This document shows positions 32,786-42,637 of a stretch of 55,364 nt of DNA, in pieces. The stretch spans positions 1 through 55,364 of the forward strand of contig JAUWPV010000011.1 of NCBI GenBank assembly GCA_030611385.1. Reading direction: 5' to 3'. Origin of the DNA: Bacillota bacterium. GTDB lineage: Bacteria; Bacillota; Dethiobacteria; DTU022. A program made the translations under genes and the position numbers. The notes under the pieces are model-generated. The model ran no database searches and had not been told where the DNA came from. It saw only the letters and a program-made list of their open reading frames with translations. How positions within the stretch are numbered: position 1 is the stretch's first letter; each line of letters begins with the position of its first letter.

Positions 32786-35406
32786 ATCGTAACAGCCCAA
32801 TGATGGAACAATATAAGGCGATCAAGGAAAAGCATCCTGATAAACTGCTGATGTTCCAGGTGGGCGATTTCTACGAACTGTTCTATGAAGATGCCGGGCT
32901 GGCCGCACGAGAGATGGAAATTGCCCTTACTTCCAGGGATGCGGGAAGTGAAAACCCAATCCCCTTGGCCGGAGTGCCGATCCATGCGGCAGAAACCTAT
33001 CTGAATAAATTGCTAAGTAAAGGATACAAGGTGGTAATCTGTGACCAGGTTGAAGAAGCTACTCCGGCTAAGGGTCTTGTTCGCCGGGCCATTACTCGGA
33101 TCCTGACTCCCGGGACTATCACCGACCCCACTATGCTTGAAGAGGGCCGAAATAATTACCTGGCGGTTCTGATCAATCAGGAAGAGAGTTATTATGGATT
33201 GGCCGCTATCGATGTGTCAACCGGCGGTTTTCAGGTAACCGAGCAAAAAGGAGAGGGTTCCTGGGATGTTATTGCCGATGAATTGCGCCGCCGACAGCCT
33301 TCTGAAATGCTCTGCAGTTCACCGGAAGCAGAACAGCTTTGCCGCAAGCTCAATCACTATCAGAGTGGCCTGATCGGTCAACTTTCTTATATTCCTGATG
33401 CAATTGAATCGAAAAAAATGATTAATAGACAGTGGGGCGAAGAGACCTGGCAAACGCTGAACCTGGAGAGTCACCCTTTGGCTGCCGCTGCCGTTGGTGC
33501 GGCTCTGACCTACCTACAGCTGCTGCAGCTTCCTGCTGACGGTAATAACTTTCATCACCTTGAATTATACTTTAACAACCGCAGTATGGTTATAGATACT
33601 ATCACCAGCCGCAACCTGGAAGTGACACAATCCAATCGCGAAGGCGTTAAAGAGGGCAGCCTGCTCGGTTTGCTCGACCGCTGTATGACCGGTATGGGTA
33701 AAAGACTACTCAGGCGCTGGCTGGAACAGCCGCTGATCACTCAGTACAAGATTGAAGAGAGGTTGGATGCTTTAGAAGAGCTTCTCCGCAAACCACTGCA
33801 AAGGAGAGATCTGCGGAAGAAACTGCAGGACATATTTGACTTGGAACGCTTTTGCAGTAGATTATCGTATCAAAGAGTAAATGCCCGCGATCTGGTAATG
33901 CTGAAAAAAACTCTCCGCCAACTAGATCCGATTAAAAAGATGCTTATCGATCTGGAACCGGTTTTGTTGAAGGAAATCGGTAATCGATTGCCTTCATTTG
34001 AACATCTGATTGAAGAGATTGAAAAAGCACTGGTTGATGATCCTCCACTGGCGTTGAAAGAGGGAGGACTTTTTAAAGCAGGTTACAACGATGAGGTCGA
34101 TAATCTGAAAGATATTTCTAAAAAGGGTAATAATCTGCTGCTTGATTTTGAAAAGAACGAACGCTTACGTAGCGGTATTAAATCACTAAGGGTCGGCTAT
34201 AATCGAAATTTTGGTTATTATATCGAGGTAACCAAAAAAAATCTTGAACTTGTTCCACCGGAATATCATCGAAAGCAAACCCTGGTCAATGCCGAACGCT
34301 ATACCACGGAAGAACTGCATCAAATGGAGGTGCAAATAACCGGAGCCCGCGACAAGTTGACTGTTTTGGAATACAGTCTTTTTGAAGACCTGCGTAATAC
34401 TGTCAGCGCCTACGCAAAAGATTTATTAGCTGCCGCCAGTGAACTGGCTTGCATTGACTGCATCCAGAGTTTGGCTGAAACTGCTGAAAGGAATAATTAC
34501 TGTCGACCCCAATTTACCGGAAACCGGGTAATGCTGATCAAACAGGCTCGCCACCCGGTTGTCGAACAGCTGGCTTTTGAAAGATTTGTGCCTAATGATA
34601 TTAGCATGGACCGCAACCACTACCTACTGGTGATTACCGGCCCGAACATGGCCGGTAAAAGTACCTATATTCGCAGTGCAGCCCTGATTGCCATAATGGC
34701 TCAAATGGGCAGTTTCGTACCGGCAATGAAGGCCGAATTGCCGATTCTGGATCGCATATTTGCCCGGATTGGGGCCAGTGATGATCTTAGTCGCGGTCAC
34801 AGTACCTTTATGGTGGAAATGCAGGAGACTGCTGCTATTCTAAAAGAGGCTACCCCCGATAGTTTGATAATCCTCGATGAAATCGGCCGGGGAACCAGCA
34901 CATATGACGGCATGAGTATTGCCAGAAGTGTTTTGGAGTATATTGATCGCAAAATTAAAGCTAAAACACTTTTTTCGACGCACTTCCATGAACTGACCAA
35001 TCTGGAAGGAGAACTACCCGGTGTTAAGAATTATACGATGGCCGTTAAAGAAAAAAACAGGCAGGTCATCTTTTTGAGGCAGGTTGTCCCAGGCCGCTCA
35101 GATAAAAGCTACGGTATCAATGTAGCCCGCCTGGCCGGAGTGCCCCTTGAAGTGTTGATCCGGGCTGAAACAATTCTTGCTGAATTAGAGATAGCCGCCT
35201 CAACTGCAATAGAACATCAGTTAAGCTTATTGCCCATGGTTGCCGAACCTGTTTTCGACCACCATTATGAGTTGGCAGTAGTGGAACAGTTAAAAGAGCT
35301 CGATCTGGATCGTAGTACACCGCTGGAAACCATGCAAAAGCTATATGAATTGCAAAAATTGCTGTTAGATCACGGGCGAATTAATGAAGAAGAGGAAAAC
35401 AATTAA
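32782..35406 (+). CDS. mutS: DNA mismatch repair protein MutS
   Basis: An 874-residue MutS. Domain I has the mismatch-reading FQVGDFYELF (Phe-x-Glu) near residue 25. The core and clamp domains follow. The ATPase has GPNMAGKST (Walker A, near 620), LIILDEIGRGTSTYDG (Walker B) and STHFHEL. It recognises base mismatches and small loops and recruits MutL. The start, ATTG/TTG 32782, overlaps the end of miaB by four bases, and mutL follows after two bases. Confidence 0.97.
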   Translation: MNRNSPMMEQYKAIKEKHPDKLLMFQVGDFYELFYEDAGLAAREMEIALTSRDAGSENPIPLAGVPIHAAETYLNKLLSKGYKVVICDQVEEATPAKGLVRRAITRILTPGTITDPTMLEEGRNNYLAVLINQEESYYGLAAIDVSTGGFQVTEQKGEGSWDVIADELRRRQPSEMLCSSPEAEQLCRKLNHYQSGLIGQLSYIPDAIESKKMINRQWGEETWQTLNLESHPLAAAAVGAALTYLQLLQLPADGNNFHHLELYFNNRSMVIDTITSRNLEVTQSNREGVKEGSLLGLLDRCMTGMGKRLLRRWLEQPLITQYKIEERLDALEELLRKPLQRRDLRKKLQDIFDLERFCSRLSYQRVNARDLVMLKKTLRQLDPIKKMLIDLEPVLLKEIGNRLPSFEHLIEEIEKALVDDPPLALKEGGLFKAGYNDEVDNLKDISKKGNNLLLDFEKNERLRSGIKSLRVGYNRNFGYYIEVTKKNLELVPPEYHRKQTLVNAERYTTEELHQMEVQITGARDKLTVLEYSLFEDLRNTVSAYAKDLLAAASELACIDCIQSLAETAERNNYCRPQFTGNRVMLIKQARHPVVEQLAFERFVPNDISMDRNHYLLVITGPNMAGKSTYIRSAALIAIMAQMGSFVPAMKAELPILDRIFARIGASDDLSRGHSTFMVEMQETAAILKEATPDSLIILDEIGRGTSTYDGMSIARSVLEYIDRKIKAKTLFSTHFHELTNLEGELPGVKNYTMAVKEKNRQVIFLRQVVPGRSDKSYGINVARLAGVPLEVLIRAETILAELEIAASTAIEHQLSLLPMVAEPVFDHHYELAVVEQLKELDLDRSTPLETMQKLYELQKLLLDHGRINEEEENN

Positions 35407-35408
35407 AT

Positions 35409-37175
35409 ATGGGAATTAAAGTACTGGATAAAAATACTGCTGAACAAATTGCTGCCGGAGAAGTTATTGAAAACCCGGCTTCGGTAGTCAAGGAACTGGT
35501 TGAAAATGCTCTGGATGCCGGAGCCACAAGAATAGATGTTGAGATCAGCGGCGGCGGAAAGAACTCGATCATTGTTACCGATAACGGCAGTGGCCTAGCA
35601 ACAGCAGAGCTACCGCTGGCCTTTAAACGCTTTGCAACCAGCAAGCTGTCGATTCTTGGTGATCTTTATAGCCTCACCAGTTTAGGTTTCCGGGGAGAAG
35701 CCCTGCCCAGTATTGCTGCTATAGCCAGAGTATCGCTTACTACGAAAACTGATCGGACACTCTCTGGATCCCGAATAAGCCTGGCTGGTGGAGAAATACT
35801 GAAGCAGGAGGAGGTAGGAGCCCCTCCGGGAACACGGGTTGAAGTAACTGATCTATTTTACAATACGCCTGGACGTTTAAAGTTTCTGCGTGCCGATGCA
35901 GTTGAGTCAACACGAATCAGTACCCTGATCTCTGAACTCTCCCTTTCAAACTCAGCGGTAGCTTTTAGTCTAAAAAGCGGCACAAGGATGCTTTTCAATT
36001 CATCCGGCGACGGTGTGCTGCTTCATGTAATCGCTTCTCTGTATGGTAACAACAACACAGAATCGATGCTGAATCTTAATCACACAGACAATCAGTCAGG
36101 CTGTCGAATAAATGGATTCATTTCAACACCTCATCTGACCAGATCATCAAGGCGCTGGATTACCATGATTATAAACGGGCGGCTGATCAAAAACCCACTG
36201 ATGGTCAGCGCTCTGGAAAGAGGTTACGGCGATCTTTTACCGAGGCAGAGGCACCCCATCGCAGTTCTACACCTCTCGGTTCCACCGGATCGCCTAGATG
36301 TTAATGTTCACCCGGCCAAGCAGGAAATACGTTTTCAGGAACCGGAAACGATAAAAACTCTGATTTATAAGTCAGTTAAAATGACTCTACAGAACAAATA
36401 TCAGCTTCCGGAATGGCCGCAAAGCGCTACTGCTATGGACGGACACTATCGGTATCGCCATGGCCGACCCGACAGCTGGAAAGAGAACAATTTATTTGAT
36501 CAACAGATCCAATTTGATCCGCTACCGTCGGATTATCGGAATATCTGCCTGGAATCTGAAGAGGAAACGGCTTATGGGGAAAGAACCACAACAGAGGGTT
36601 GCCGCCTGATCGGTCAGTATTTACAGAGTTACCTGGTAGTCGAGAAAAACGATCAATTATTACTGATTGATCAGCACGCTGCACACGAAAGAGTGATCTA
36701 CAATCAACTAAAAAATAGTGAGCAATCAACTGATCGCGAACACGGCTCACAGCTGACTGTAGCCTTAGTCATCGATCTGCCTACAGCCTGGCGCAACCGG
36801 ATGGCTAAATTGCTGCCCCTGCTTAAAGAATCAGGTTTTGACCTGGAGGCAATCGGTGAAGATAGTTATGCAGTCAGATCGGTACCCTTTTTGCTTCGCG
36901 GGGATGTCGATAGCGCTCAACTCTACGATTTATTAGAAGACCTGTTTACGTCCAATGATCATTCGAAAAGCGATTACCGGGAGGCAATTAGAAAAACATT
37001 GGCCTGCCACCGCTCAATCAAAGCAAAACAACCGCTTTCAAGGGTCGAGATGGAAAGATTGTTGTGGGATTGGGATAGAACTCCCGAGGCGCAGCTTTGT
37101 CCGCACGGCAGGCCCACGGTGATCAGTTTTAACCGGTCACAGCTTGAAAAGAGTTTTCATCGTAAGGGGAGTTGA
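35409..37175 (+). CDS. mutL: DNA mismatch repair protein MutL
   Basis: The 588-residue MutL has an N-terminal GHKL ATPase: ENPASVVKELVENALDAGA at about 20-38, DNGSG near 58 and GFRGEALPSI near 93. The C-terminal nuclease domain has DQHAAHERVIYN at 421-432, ACHRSIKA and CPHGRP. The consensus nuclease motif is DQHA-x2-E-x4-E. Here the last Glu is Asn432, while the catalytic-type D421, H423 and E427 are kept. Nicking activity is therefore likely but perhaps altered. It shares the operon with mutS (2 bases) and miaA (3 bases). Confidence 0.95.
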   Translation: MGIKVLDKNTAEQIAAGEVIENPASVVKELVENALDAGATRIDVEISGGGKNSIIVTDNGSGLATAELPLAFKRFATSKLSILGDLYSLTSLGFRGEALPSIAAIARVSLTTKTDRTLSGSRISLAGGEILKQEEVGAPPGTRVEVTDLFYNTPGRLKFLRADAVESTRISTLISELSLSNSAVAFSLKSGTRMLFNSSGDGVLLHVIASLYGNNNTESMLNLNHTDNQSGCRINGFISTPHLTRSSRRWITMIINGRLIKNPLMVSALERGYGDLLPRQRHPIAVLHLSVPPDRLDVNVHPAKQEIRFQEPETIKTLIYKSVKMTLQNKYQLPEWPQSATAMDGHYRYRHGRPDSWKENNLFDQQIQFDPLPSDYRNICLESEEETAYGERTTTEGCRLIGQYLQSYLVVEKNDQLLLIDQHAAHERVIYNQLKNSEQSTDREHGSQLTVALVIDLPTAWRNRMAKLLPLLKESGFDLEAIGEDSYAVRSVPFLLRGDVDSAQLYDLLEDLFTSNDHSKSDYREAIRKTLACHRSIKAKQPLSRVEMERLLWDWDRTPEAQLCPHGRPTVISFNRSQLEKSFHRKGS

Positions 37176-37178
37176 ACG

Positions 37179-38159
37179 ATGAAAACAGACACTGACAGAA
37201 GCAAAATACCGCTACTGGTGCTGGTAGGCCCGACGGCTGTCGGCAAATCAGAGCTTGCCATAAAGGTGGCGCGGCAGCTCAAAACTGATATCATCAGCGC
37301 CGATTCAGCACAAATTTACCGCCACCTTGATATCGGCACGGCAAAACCTTCTCCTGAAGAACAAAAGACAGTTAAACACCACCTGATCGATCTTGTTGAA
37401 CCAGATCAGTATTACAGCGTGGCTGACTACCAGAAGAGCGCTGTCAGAACCATTAAAGAGCTTTGGCAGGAAGGAAAACTACCCTTTCTGGTTGGTGGAA
37501 CCGGGCTCTATATCAAGGCTGTTACCGATAGTTATGCGTTCGGACCGAAAGGGGCCAGCCGGGAATTAAGAGCGGCTTATGAAGAGATGGCCTCTTCTGA
37601 GGGGCTTGATAAGCTATATGACAGATTAAGAGCAATCGACCCTGACACTGCGGGTAGAATCCATCCGCATGATCAGCGGCGTATTATCAGGGCACTGGAA
37701 GTCTATACCCTTGAAGGAAAACCCATTTCCGAGCAGGTTACACAGACAGGCCGGGAAGTTTCTCCATATAAAACAGTGATATTTGGAATTAATATGGAAA
37801 GGGATTTGCTCTATAGTAGAATAGAAGAAAGGGTTGATGACATGATTAAACAAGGTTTTATAGAAGAGGTTCAGAGCCTCTGTGAAGACGGTTATGATGA
37901 TCATACGCCCGGTATGCAGGTTCTTGGTTATAAACAGCTGCTGACATACTTAAAAGGGAATACGAGCTTGGAAGAAACTGTAATAGAGATTAAAAAACAG
38001 ACCCGTAATTTGGCCAAGCGACAGCTGACCTGGTTCCGTCGTGAAAGTAATCTAGAATGGATTACCAGTACCGATCAATTATCGTTTGACAGCATCACAG
38101 AAAATATTTGCATTAAAGTAAAGGATATAATGCCCTCACGGGCGAATACTAACTCCTGA
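37179..38159 (+). CDS. miaA: tRNA dimethylallyltransferase
   Basis: The 326-residue MiaA has the P-loop GPTAVGKSELA at 15-25, SADSAQIYRHLDIGTAKPS near 40, HHLIDLVEP near 67, GGTGLYIKA near 106 and KRQLTWFRRE near 284. It adds the dimethylallyl group to A37 of tRNAs reading UNN codons, the substrate that MiaB then thiomethylates. ATG 37179 follows GGGGAG, three bases after mutL. Confidence 0.96.
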   Translation: MKTDTDRSKIPLLVLVGPTAVGKSELAIKVARQLKTDIISADSAQIYRHLDIGTAKPSPEEQKTVKHHLIDLVEPDQYYSVADYQKSAVRTIKELWQEGKLPFLVGGTGLYIKAVTDSYAFGPKGASRELRAAYEEMASSEGLDKLYDRLRAIDPDTAGRIHPHDQRRIIRALEVYTLEGKPISEQVTQTGREVSPYKTVIFGINMERDLLYSRIEERVDDMIKQGFIEEVQSLCEDGYDDHTPGMQVLGYKQLLTYLKGNTSLEETVIEIKKQTRNLAKRQLTWFRRESNLEWITSTDQLSFDSITENICIKVKDIMPSRANTNS

Positions 38160-38188
38160 AAGTAACTGAGGCGAAGGGAGCCTAATAG

Positions 38189-38458
38189 ATGAGAGGTACA
38201 ATCAATTTACAGGACGCATTTCTTAACCAGGCACGCAAGGAAAATATGTTGACCACCGTATTCCTTGTAAACGGCTATCAGATTAAAGGGATTGTGCGCA
38301 GTTTTGATAATTTTACCCTGATGCTGGAAGTTGAAGGAAAACAACAGCTTGTTTACAAACATGCTGTGTCAACAATAATACCGGTGCGTAATCTCAACTT
38401 GAGGGCTATGGAAGAGGAATCTACCAATGATGAAACTTCCATACCGATTGAAGAATAA
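38189..38458 (+). CDS. hfq: RNA chaperone Hfq
   Basis: The 89-residue Sm-like protein: Sm1 ([34 protein letters not shown] in part) and the Sm2 signature YKHAVSTI near residue 57, then an acidic tail of about 20 residues. It binds A/U-rich RNA as a hexamer. Its place after miaA is the conserved one. ATG 38189 follows GAAGGGAG. A terminator follows, so hflX is probably separately or partly transcribed. Confidence 0.96.
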   Translation: MRGTINLQDAFLNQARKENMLTTVFLVNGYQIKGIVRSFDNFTLMLEVEGKQQLVYKHAVSTIIPVRNLNLRAMEEESTNDETSIPIEE

Positions 38459-38481
38459 GTTCACTATTCAATGACTGATTA

Positions 38482-38510
38482 AAAGACACTTGGTGCGAGT
38501 GTCTTTTTTT
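38482..38510 (+). terminator. Terminator between hfq and hflX
   Basis: AAAGACACT/AGTGTCTTT (38482-38490 with 38498-38506) with a 7-base loop, continuing into TTTT. Confidence 0.93.
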
Positions 38511-38552
38511 CGCGTATTTATCATGAGTAAATCGATTTAAGAAAGGCTATTG

Positions 38553-39842
38553 ATGCAAAATCAGGAAAAAGCCATTCTTGTTGGACTCAATCTGGGAAAA
38601 CATGATCAAGAAATAGAACGTTCAATGGACGAATTGACCCTGCTGGCCGATACCGCCGGTGCTGTCGTTCTCGATCAGTTAGTCCAGAGGAGGCAATTTC
38701 CGGATAGAGCCTACTATATCGGTAAAGGAAAAACCGAAGAATTATCAGCGCTGGTTCAAATGCGTGAAGCCGACCTGGTGATCTTTAATGATGAACTCTC
38801 CCCGTCGCAGATTCGTAACATTGACAAAATAATTGAAGTTAAAGTCATTGACCGTACTGCCCTGATCCTCGATATCTTTGCCCAACGCGCCTTATCAAAG
38901 GAAGGTAAACTGCAGGTGGAACTGGCCCAGCTTCATTATCTGCTGCCGCGGTTGATTGGATTAGGCAACCAGCTATCCCGCCTCGGAGGAGGTATCGGAA
39001 CAAGGGGTCCCGGGGAAACCCAGCTGGAAGTTGACCGACGGGTAATCCGCCGTAAAATCGGTGGACTCAGGCAGGAGATCAACCTATTAAGAAAACAGCG
39101 TTTACTGCACCGGCAGCACCGCAAACGTAATCGCTGCTTGGTAATCAGTTTGGTTGGCTATACCAATGCCGGTAAGTCAACCCTGCTTAATGCCCTGACT
39201 GGCGCGGATCTCTATACAGAAGATAAGCTGTTTGCCACACTCGACCCGATGGTACGGCGCGGTCTGATCAATGGCGGTAAAGAGGTTTTATTTACCGATA
39301 CCGTTGGCTTTATTGAAAAACTGCCTAAACAGTTAATTGCAGCTTTTAAAGCCACCCTGGAAGAAATTGCGGATGCTGATATTCTGCTTCATATTGTTGA
39401 TTTGAGCCATCCTGACTATCTCAATCAGATCAAAGTAGTCCGCGAACATCTGGCTGGAATTGATCCCGATTACTATTTACGTGAACTACTCGCCTTTAAC
39501 AAGATTGATAAAGGCGGCGATAACTGCGAGAGGATCTTTCTGAATCGTGAATTTCCGGCAGCCATGTACATATCTGCTTTGAATCATGAAGGATTACCAG
39601 GTTTAAAAGAAACAATCGCCGCTTTCATCAAAAAGCGGCGTTGTCAGCTTAAATTCTATTTACCCTATAGTGCGGGAAAGCAATTGGCGGAGCTACAGGA
39701 TCTGGGTGATCTGCAAAGTATAGAATACCGAACGGATTGTATTGAGATTACTGCGGTTGTCGATCCTGAAATGGCCTCGAAACTCAGGCGCTTTACTTCC
39801 CCTATTCAAAAGGCAGAAGATAATCAATCAACGCACCAATAA
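38553..39842 (+). CDS. hflX: GTPase HflX
   Basis: A 429-residue HflX. The N-terminal ATP-binding domain (about 1-175) includes GKGKTEELS and FNDELSPSQIRN, and the glycine-rich GGGIGTRGPGETQLE leads into the GTPase. G1 is GYTNAGKST near residue 203, G3 DTVGFIEKLP near 248 and G4 NKID near 315. It splits stalled 70S ribosomes and associates with the 50S subunit. ATG 38553 was chosen over TTG 38550; GAAAGG lies seven bases upstream. It converges with lexA, six bases apart. Confidence 0.95.
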   Translation: MQNQEKAILVGLNLGKHDQEIERSMDELTLLADTAGAVVLDQLVQRRQFPDRAYYIGKGKTEELSALVQMREADLVIFNDELSPSQIRNIDKIIEVKVIDRTALILDIFAQRALSKEGKLQVELAQLHYLLPRLIGLGNQLSRLGGGIGTRGPGETQLEVDRRVIRRKIGGLRQEINLLRKQRLLHRQHRKRNRCLVISLVGYTNAGKSTLLNALTGADLYTEDKLFATLDPMVRRGLINGGKEVLFTDTVGFIEKLPKQLIAAFKATLEEIADADILLHIVDLSHPDYLNQIKVVREHLAGIDPDYYLRELLAFNKIDKGGDNCERIFLNREFPAAMYISALNHEGLPGLKETIAAFIKKRRCQLKFYLPYSAGKQLAELQDLGDLQSIEYRTDCIEITAVVDPEMASKLRRFTSPIQKAEDNQSTHQ

Positions 39843-39848
39843 GCCGAA

Positions 39849-40457
39849 CTAAACCTTACGGAACAAACCAATAACCTTGCCCAGGATTTCAATTTCATTA
39901 ACCAGAATCGGATCAAAAGCCTCATTTTCAGGTTGGAGGCGATAACTGTCTATTTCACGGAAAAACCTTTTGATAGTAGCTTCGTCTTCAAGTAGGGCAG
40001 CGACGATATCACCGTTATCGGCAGTATTTTGCTGTCGGATGATCACGTAGTCTCCATCCTGAATACCGGCTCCGACCATGCTTTCTCCGGATACTTTCAG
40101 AACAAAACAACCTTCACCGGCATATAAATGATCAGGAACCGGAAAATAGCCTTCTCTGTTTTCCTCAGCGAGAATTGGTTTTCCGGCGGCAATTCTTCCG
40201 ACAAGAGGGGCAAATACACATTTCATGTCCGGAACGCCTTCAGTGTTTATGAGCAGCTTGATAGCACGTGGCTTGGTTGCCATTCTTGATATGTAACCTT
40301 TATTTTCGAGAATTTTAAGATAAGTGTGAACGGTTGCCGTTGAACTGATGCCGAGAGCTTTTCCAATTTCCCGAACCGATGGAGGGTAATTACAGCGAGC
40401 CACTTCCTGTTCAATAAATTTCAAAACTCTTTTTTGTTTCTCAGTTAACGCCTTCAA
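39849..40457 (-). CDS. lexA: SOS repressor LexA
   Basis: The 202-residue LexA has an N-terminal winged-helix domain (1-65; YPPSVREIGKALGISSTATVHTYL, helix-turn-helix at about 28-48), a cleavage site Ala91-Gly92 in RIAAGKP, and the S24 peptidase dyad Ser126 (SGESM) and Lys163 (ATIKRF). RecA on single-stranded DNA triggers self-cleavage. A palindromic operator overlaps its own promoter (40514-40529), so it is autoregulated. The recA gene would be expected near rny, beyond the right edge. TTG 40457 follows AAAGGGTGA. Confidence 0.96.
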   Translation of the reverse strand: MKALTEKQKRVLKFIEQEVARCNYPPSVREIGKALGISSTATVHTYLKILENKGYISRMATKPRAIKLLINTEGVPDMKCVFAPLVGRIAAGKPILAEENREGYFPVPDHLYAGEGCFVLKVSGESMVGAGIQDGDYVIIRQQNTADNGDIVAALLEDEATIKRFFREIDSYRLQPENEAFDPILVNEIEILGKVIGLFRKV

Positions 40458-40489
40458 ATAATCACCCTTTCATCAACATCATTTAAGTA

Positions 40490-40529
40490 ATTATAACATA
40501 CTTTTATTTAATGGCAAACTATTGTTTGC
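40490..40529 (-). promoter_or_regulatory. lexA promoter with overlapping SOS-box-like operator
   Basis: On the minus strand TTGCCA (40517-40512), a 16-base spacer and TATAAT (40495-40490). GCAAACTATTGTTTGC (40514-40529) is a perfect 16-base palindrome of the CAAAC-N4-GTTTG type and covers part of the -35, as expected for LexA self-repression. Confidence 0.75.
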
Positions 40530-40578
40530 TTAATTTTTTAAAATTCATTATTTAAATTGTATTTCTGTTCACTTAAAA

Positions 40579-42126
40579 TTACTGGTAACCATTAATTTTA
40601 AGAAGTTTGTTTAAACCATTCAGGTACGCTATGACACTGGCTTCAATAATATCAGTGCTGGTACCGCGTCCGGTTATAGTTCTATCCTGATAAGACATCT
40701 TAACCTGCACTTCGCCGAGAGCATCGCGCCCCTGGGTAACAGCGTTTATACTGTAATTCTCCAAACCGATATTTAAACCGGTTATTTTATTAATTGCATT
40801 ATAGGCGGCATCAATTGGCCCTGAACCGACCGCGACCTCTTCAATAGTGCTCTCATCATCTTTGATTAGACGGATAATTGCCGCCGGGATACTTTTACTA
40901 CCACTGACTGTTTGCAGGTAATCAAGTTTGTATCTGGGTTCTGTAAAAGAGAGATGATCGAGAATAAGAGCCTCAAGATCTTCAGGATACACTTCATTTT
41001 TTTTGTCAGCCAGACTGACAAAATGTTCGTAAATTATTTCGAGCTCGTCAGTATTCAGTGAAAAACCCAGCTTGTTTAACTGATCTAGAACGGCATGTCT
41101 TCCTGAACGGGCTGTGAGGCAGATCTGGGCCGCCGTGCCGCCAATCAATTCAGCATCGATAATCTCGTATGTTTCTTTGTTCTTCAATATACCGTCCTGG
41201 TGAACACCGGATGAATGAGCGAAAGCATTTAAACCAACTACAGCCTTATTGACCGGAACAGAGATGCGGGTCAGTTTACTGACCAGGCGGCTGGTTCGAT
41301 ATATTTCAGAGAAATTCAGATCGGTGTGATAGGGAAAATAGTTTTGCCTGATACGCAGAGCAACAGCAATTTCTTCAAGAGCGGCATTTCCAGCTCGTTC
41401 ACCGATGCCGTTGATATTGCACTCGATCTGGCGAGCGCCGGATTTTACAGCTTCCAAAGAATTTGCCACTGCCAGGCCGAGATCGTTATGGCAGTGGACA
41501 CTGAGAATAACTTTGTCCAGACCTTCAACATTTTCTCTCAGACGCCTGATCAAAGCCCCGAATTCTTCAGGAATTGCGTAACCGACAGTATCCGGAATAT
41601 TGATTACCGAAGCTCCAGCCTTGATCACAGCTTCAAGCAGTTCATAGAGATATTCTTCTCTGGCCCTGCTGGCATCTTCGGGTGAATACTCAACATCCTC
41701 AGTATATCGGCGGGCATATTTAACTGCCTCGACACCCTGTTCAAGTAGCAGGGCAGGATCCTTTTTTAACTTATGCTGCATATGGATATCCGAAGCGCCC
41801 AGAAAAACATGCAGGCGCGGGCGCTCAGATTCCCTGATTGCTTCCCAGGCGGCATCAATATCGCTCTGAACTGCCCGAGCCAGAGCACAGATGATTGGAC
41901 CCTTGACCTGTCTGGAAATGCCCTGGACAGCTCTCATTTCGCCTGGAGAAGATATTGGGAAACCAGCTTCGATAATATCAACATTAAGGCGGGCAAGCTG
42001 ACGGGCCACTTCGAGCTTCTCCTCGTAGTTGAGGCGAGCGCCGGGGGTCTGTTCCCCATCACGTAGTGTGCTGTCAAATAAATATATTTTTTCGGGTGTC
42101 GCGGTTTTAATAGTTTCTTGATTCAC
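40579..42126 (-). CDS. leuA: 2-isopropylmalate synthase
   Basis: A 515-residue LeuA. The TIM barrel opens FDSTLRDGEQTPGARL near residue 17, with the catalytic Arg-Asp and metal residues, and VSVHCHNDLGLAVANSLEAV near 200 supplies two histidines. The C-terminal regulatory domain (about 390-510) usually binds leucine. It condenses acetyl-CoA with 2-oxoisovalerate. I chose GTG 42126, which has GGAGGG seven bases up. The open frame beyond it runs back through the T-box terminator. Expression should depend on uncharged tRNA-Leu through that leader. No other leu gene is in the window. Confidence 0.95.
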   Translation of the reverse strand: MNQETIKTATPEKIYLFDSTLRDGEQTPGARLNYEEKLEVARQLARLNVDIIEAGFPISSPGEMRAVQGISRQVKGPIICALARAVQSDIDAAWEAIRESERPRLHVFLGASDIHMQHKLKKDPALLLEQGVEAVKYARRYTEDVEYSPEDASRAREEYLYELLEAVIKAGASVINIPDTVGYAIPEEFGALIRRLRENVEGLDKVILSVHCHNDLGLAVANSLEAVKSGARQIECNINGIGERAGNAALEEIAVALRIRQNYFPYHTDLNFSEIYRTSRLVSKLTRISVPVNKAVVGLNAFAHSSGVHQDGILKNKETYEIIDAELIGGTAAQICLTARSGRHAVLDQLNKLGFSLNTDELEIIYEHFVSLADKKNEVYPEDLEALILDHLSFTEPRYKLDYLQTVSGSKSIPAAIIRLIKDDESTIEEVAVGSGPIDAAYNAINKITGLNIGLENYSINAVTQGRDALGEVQVKMSYQDRTITGRGTSTDIIEASVIAYLNGLNKLLKINGYQ

Positions 42127-42182
42127 TAATAATCCCTCCAATTCAGATCTGTTAAAGCTGGGAGTGGGGGAGGAGACCTCAA

Positions 42183-42432
42183 TAAAAAAACCTTCGTCCA
42201 AGAGACGAAAGCTTATTTTCGCGGTACCACTCTTCTTGGTGGCACAACTTCTACCACCCACTCTTTAAGATAACGGAAGCATCCGGTCAGGCCTAATTTT
42301 GGTTGTTATGCACCAATTTCGGTTGACGGCTAACGGAGGAGTTCACAAACCTTGTTATACTGCTTTTCACCGGGCGGCAGTTCTCTAAAATAACTTAGCA
42401 TGTTACTGGTTCCGCTCATCGCCTTGTTATAT
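42183..42432 (-). promoter_or_regulatory. T-box leader with Leu (CTC) specifier ahead of leuA
   Basis: Read on the minus strand, the leader starts GGCGATGAGCGG, has the stem I distal motifs AGAGA and GGTGAAAAGC, and a specifier loop GTGAACTC whose CTC (complement of 42339-42341) is a leucine codon. The T-box AAGAGTGGTACCGCG (42234-42220) is the antiterminator strand that pairs with the tRNA CCA end. The terminator CTTTCGTC/GACGAAG with seven Ts lies at 42210-42184. Uncharged tRNA-Leu should stabilise the antiterminator and allow leuA transcription. Confidence 0.93.
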
Positions 42433-42450
42433 ATAAAATACGTGAAGCCA

Positions 42451-42479
42451 AGCTTACCGAAAAACAAACTAAATGTCAA
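42451..42479 (-). promoter_or_regulatory. Probable promoter of the leuA leader
   Basis: On the minus strand TTGACA (42479-42474), a 17-base spacer and TAAGCT (42456-42451), just before the first T-box stem. The -10 matches only in part. Confidence 0.45.
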
Positions 42480-42637
42480 GGGACATATTAAGGAATATAT
42501 GTAATTAAACTCTACATGTTCCGATCAACGGTATTTAATATGAGTATAGAGAGCCGCAATTACTTGACAACTTACGACCGATCATTCAGAATATAGATAT
42601 AATTCCGGAATAATCCGCTTAATTCACAGTCTAGTAA

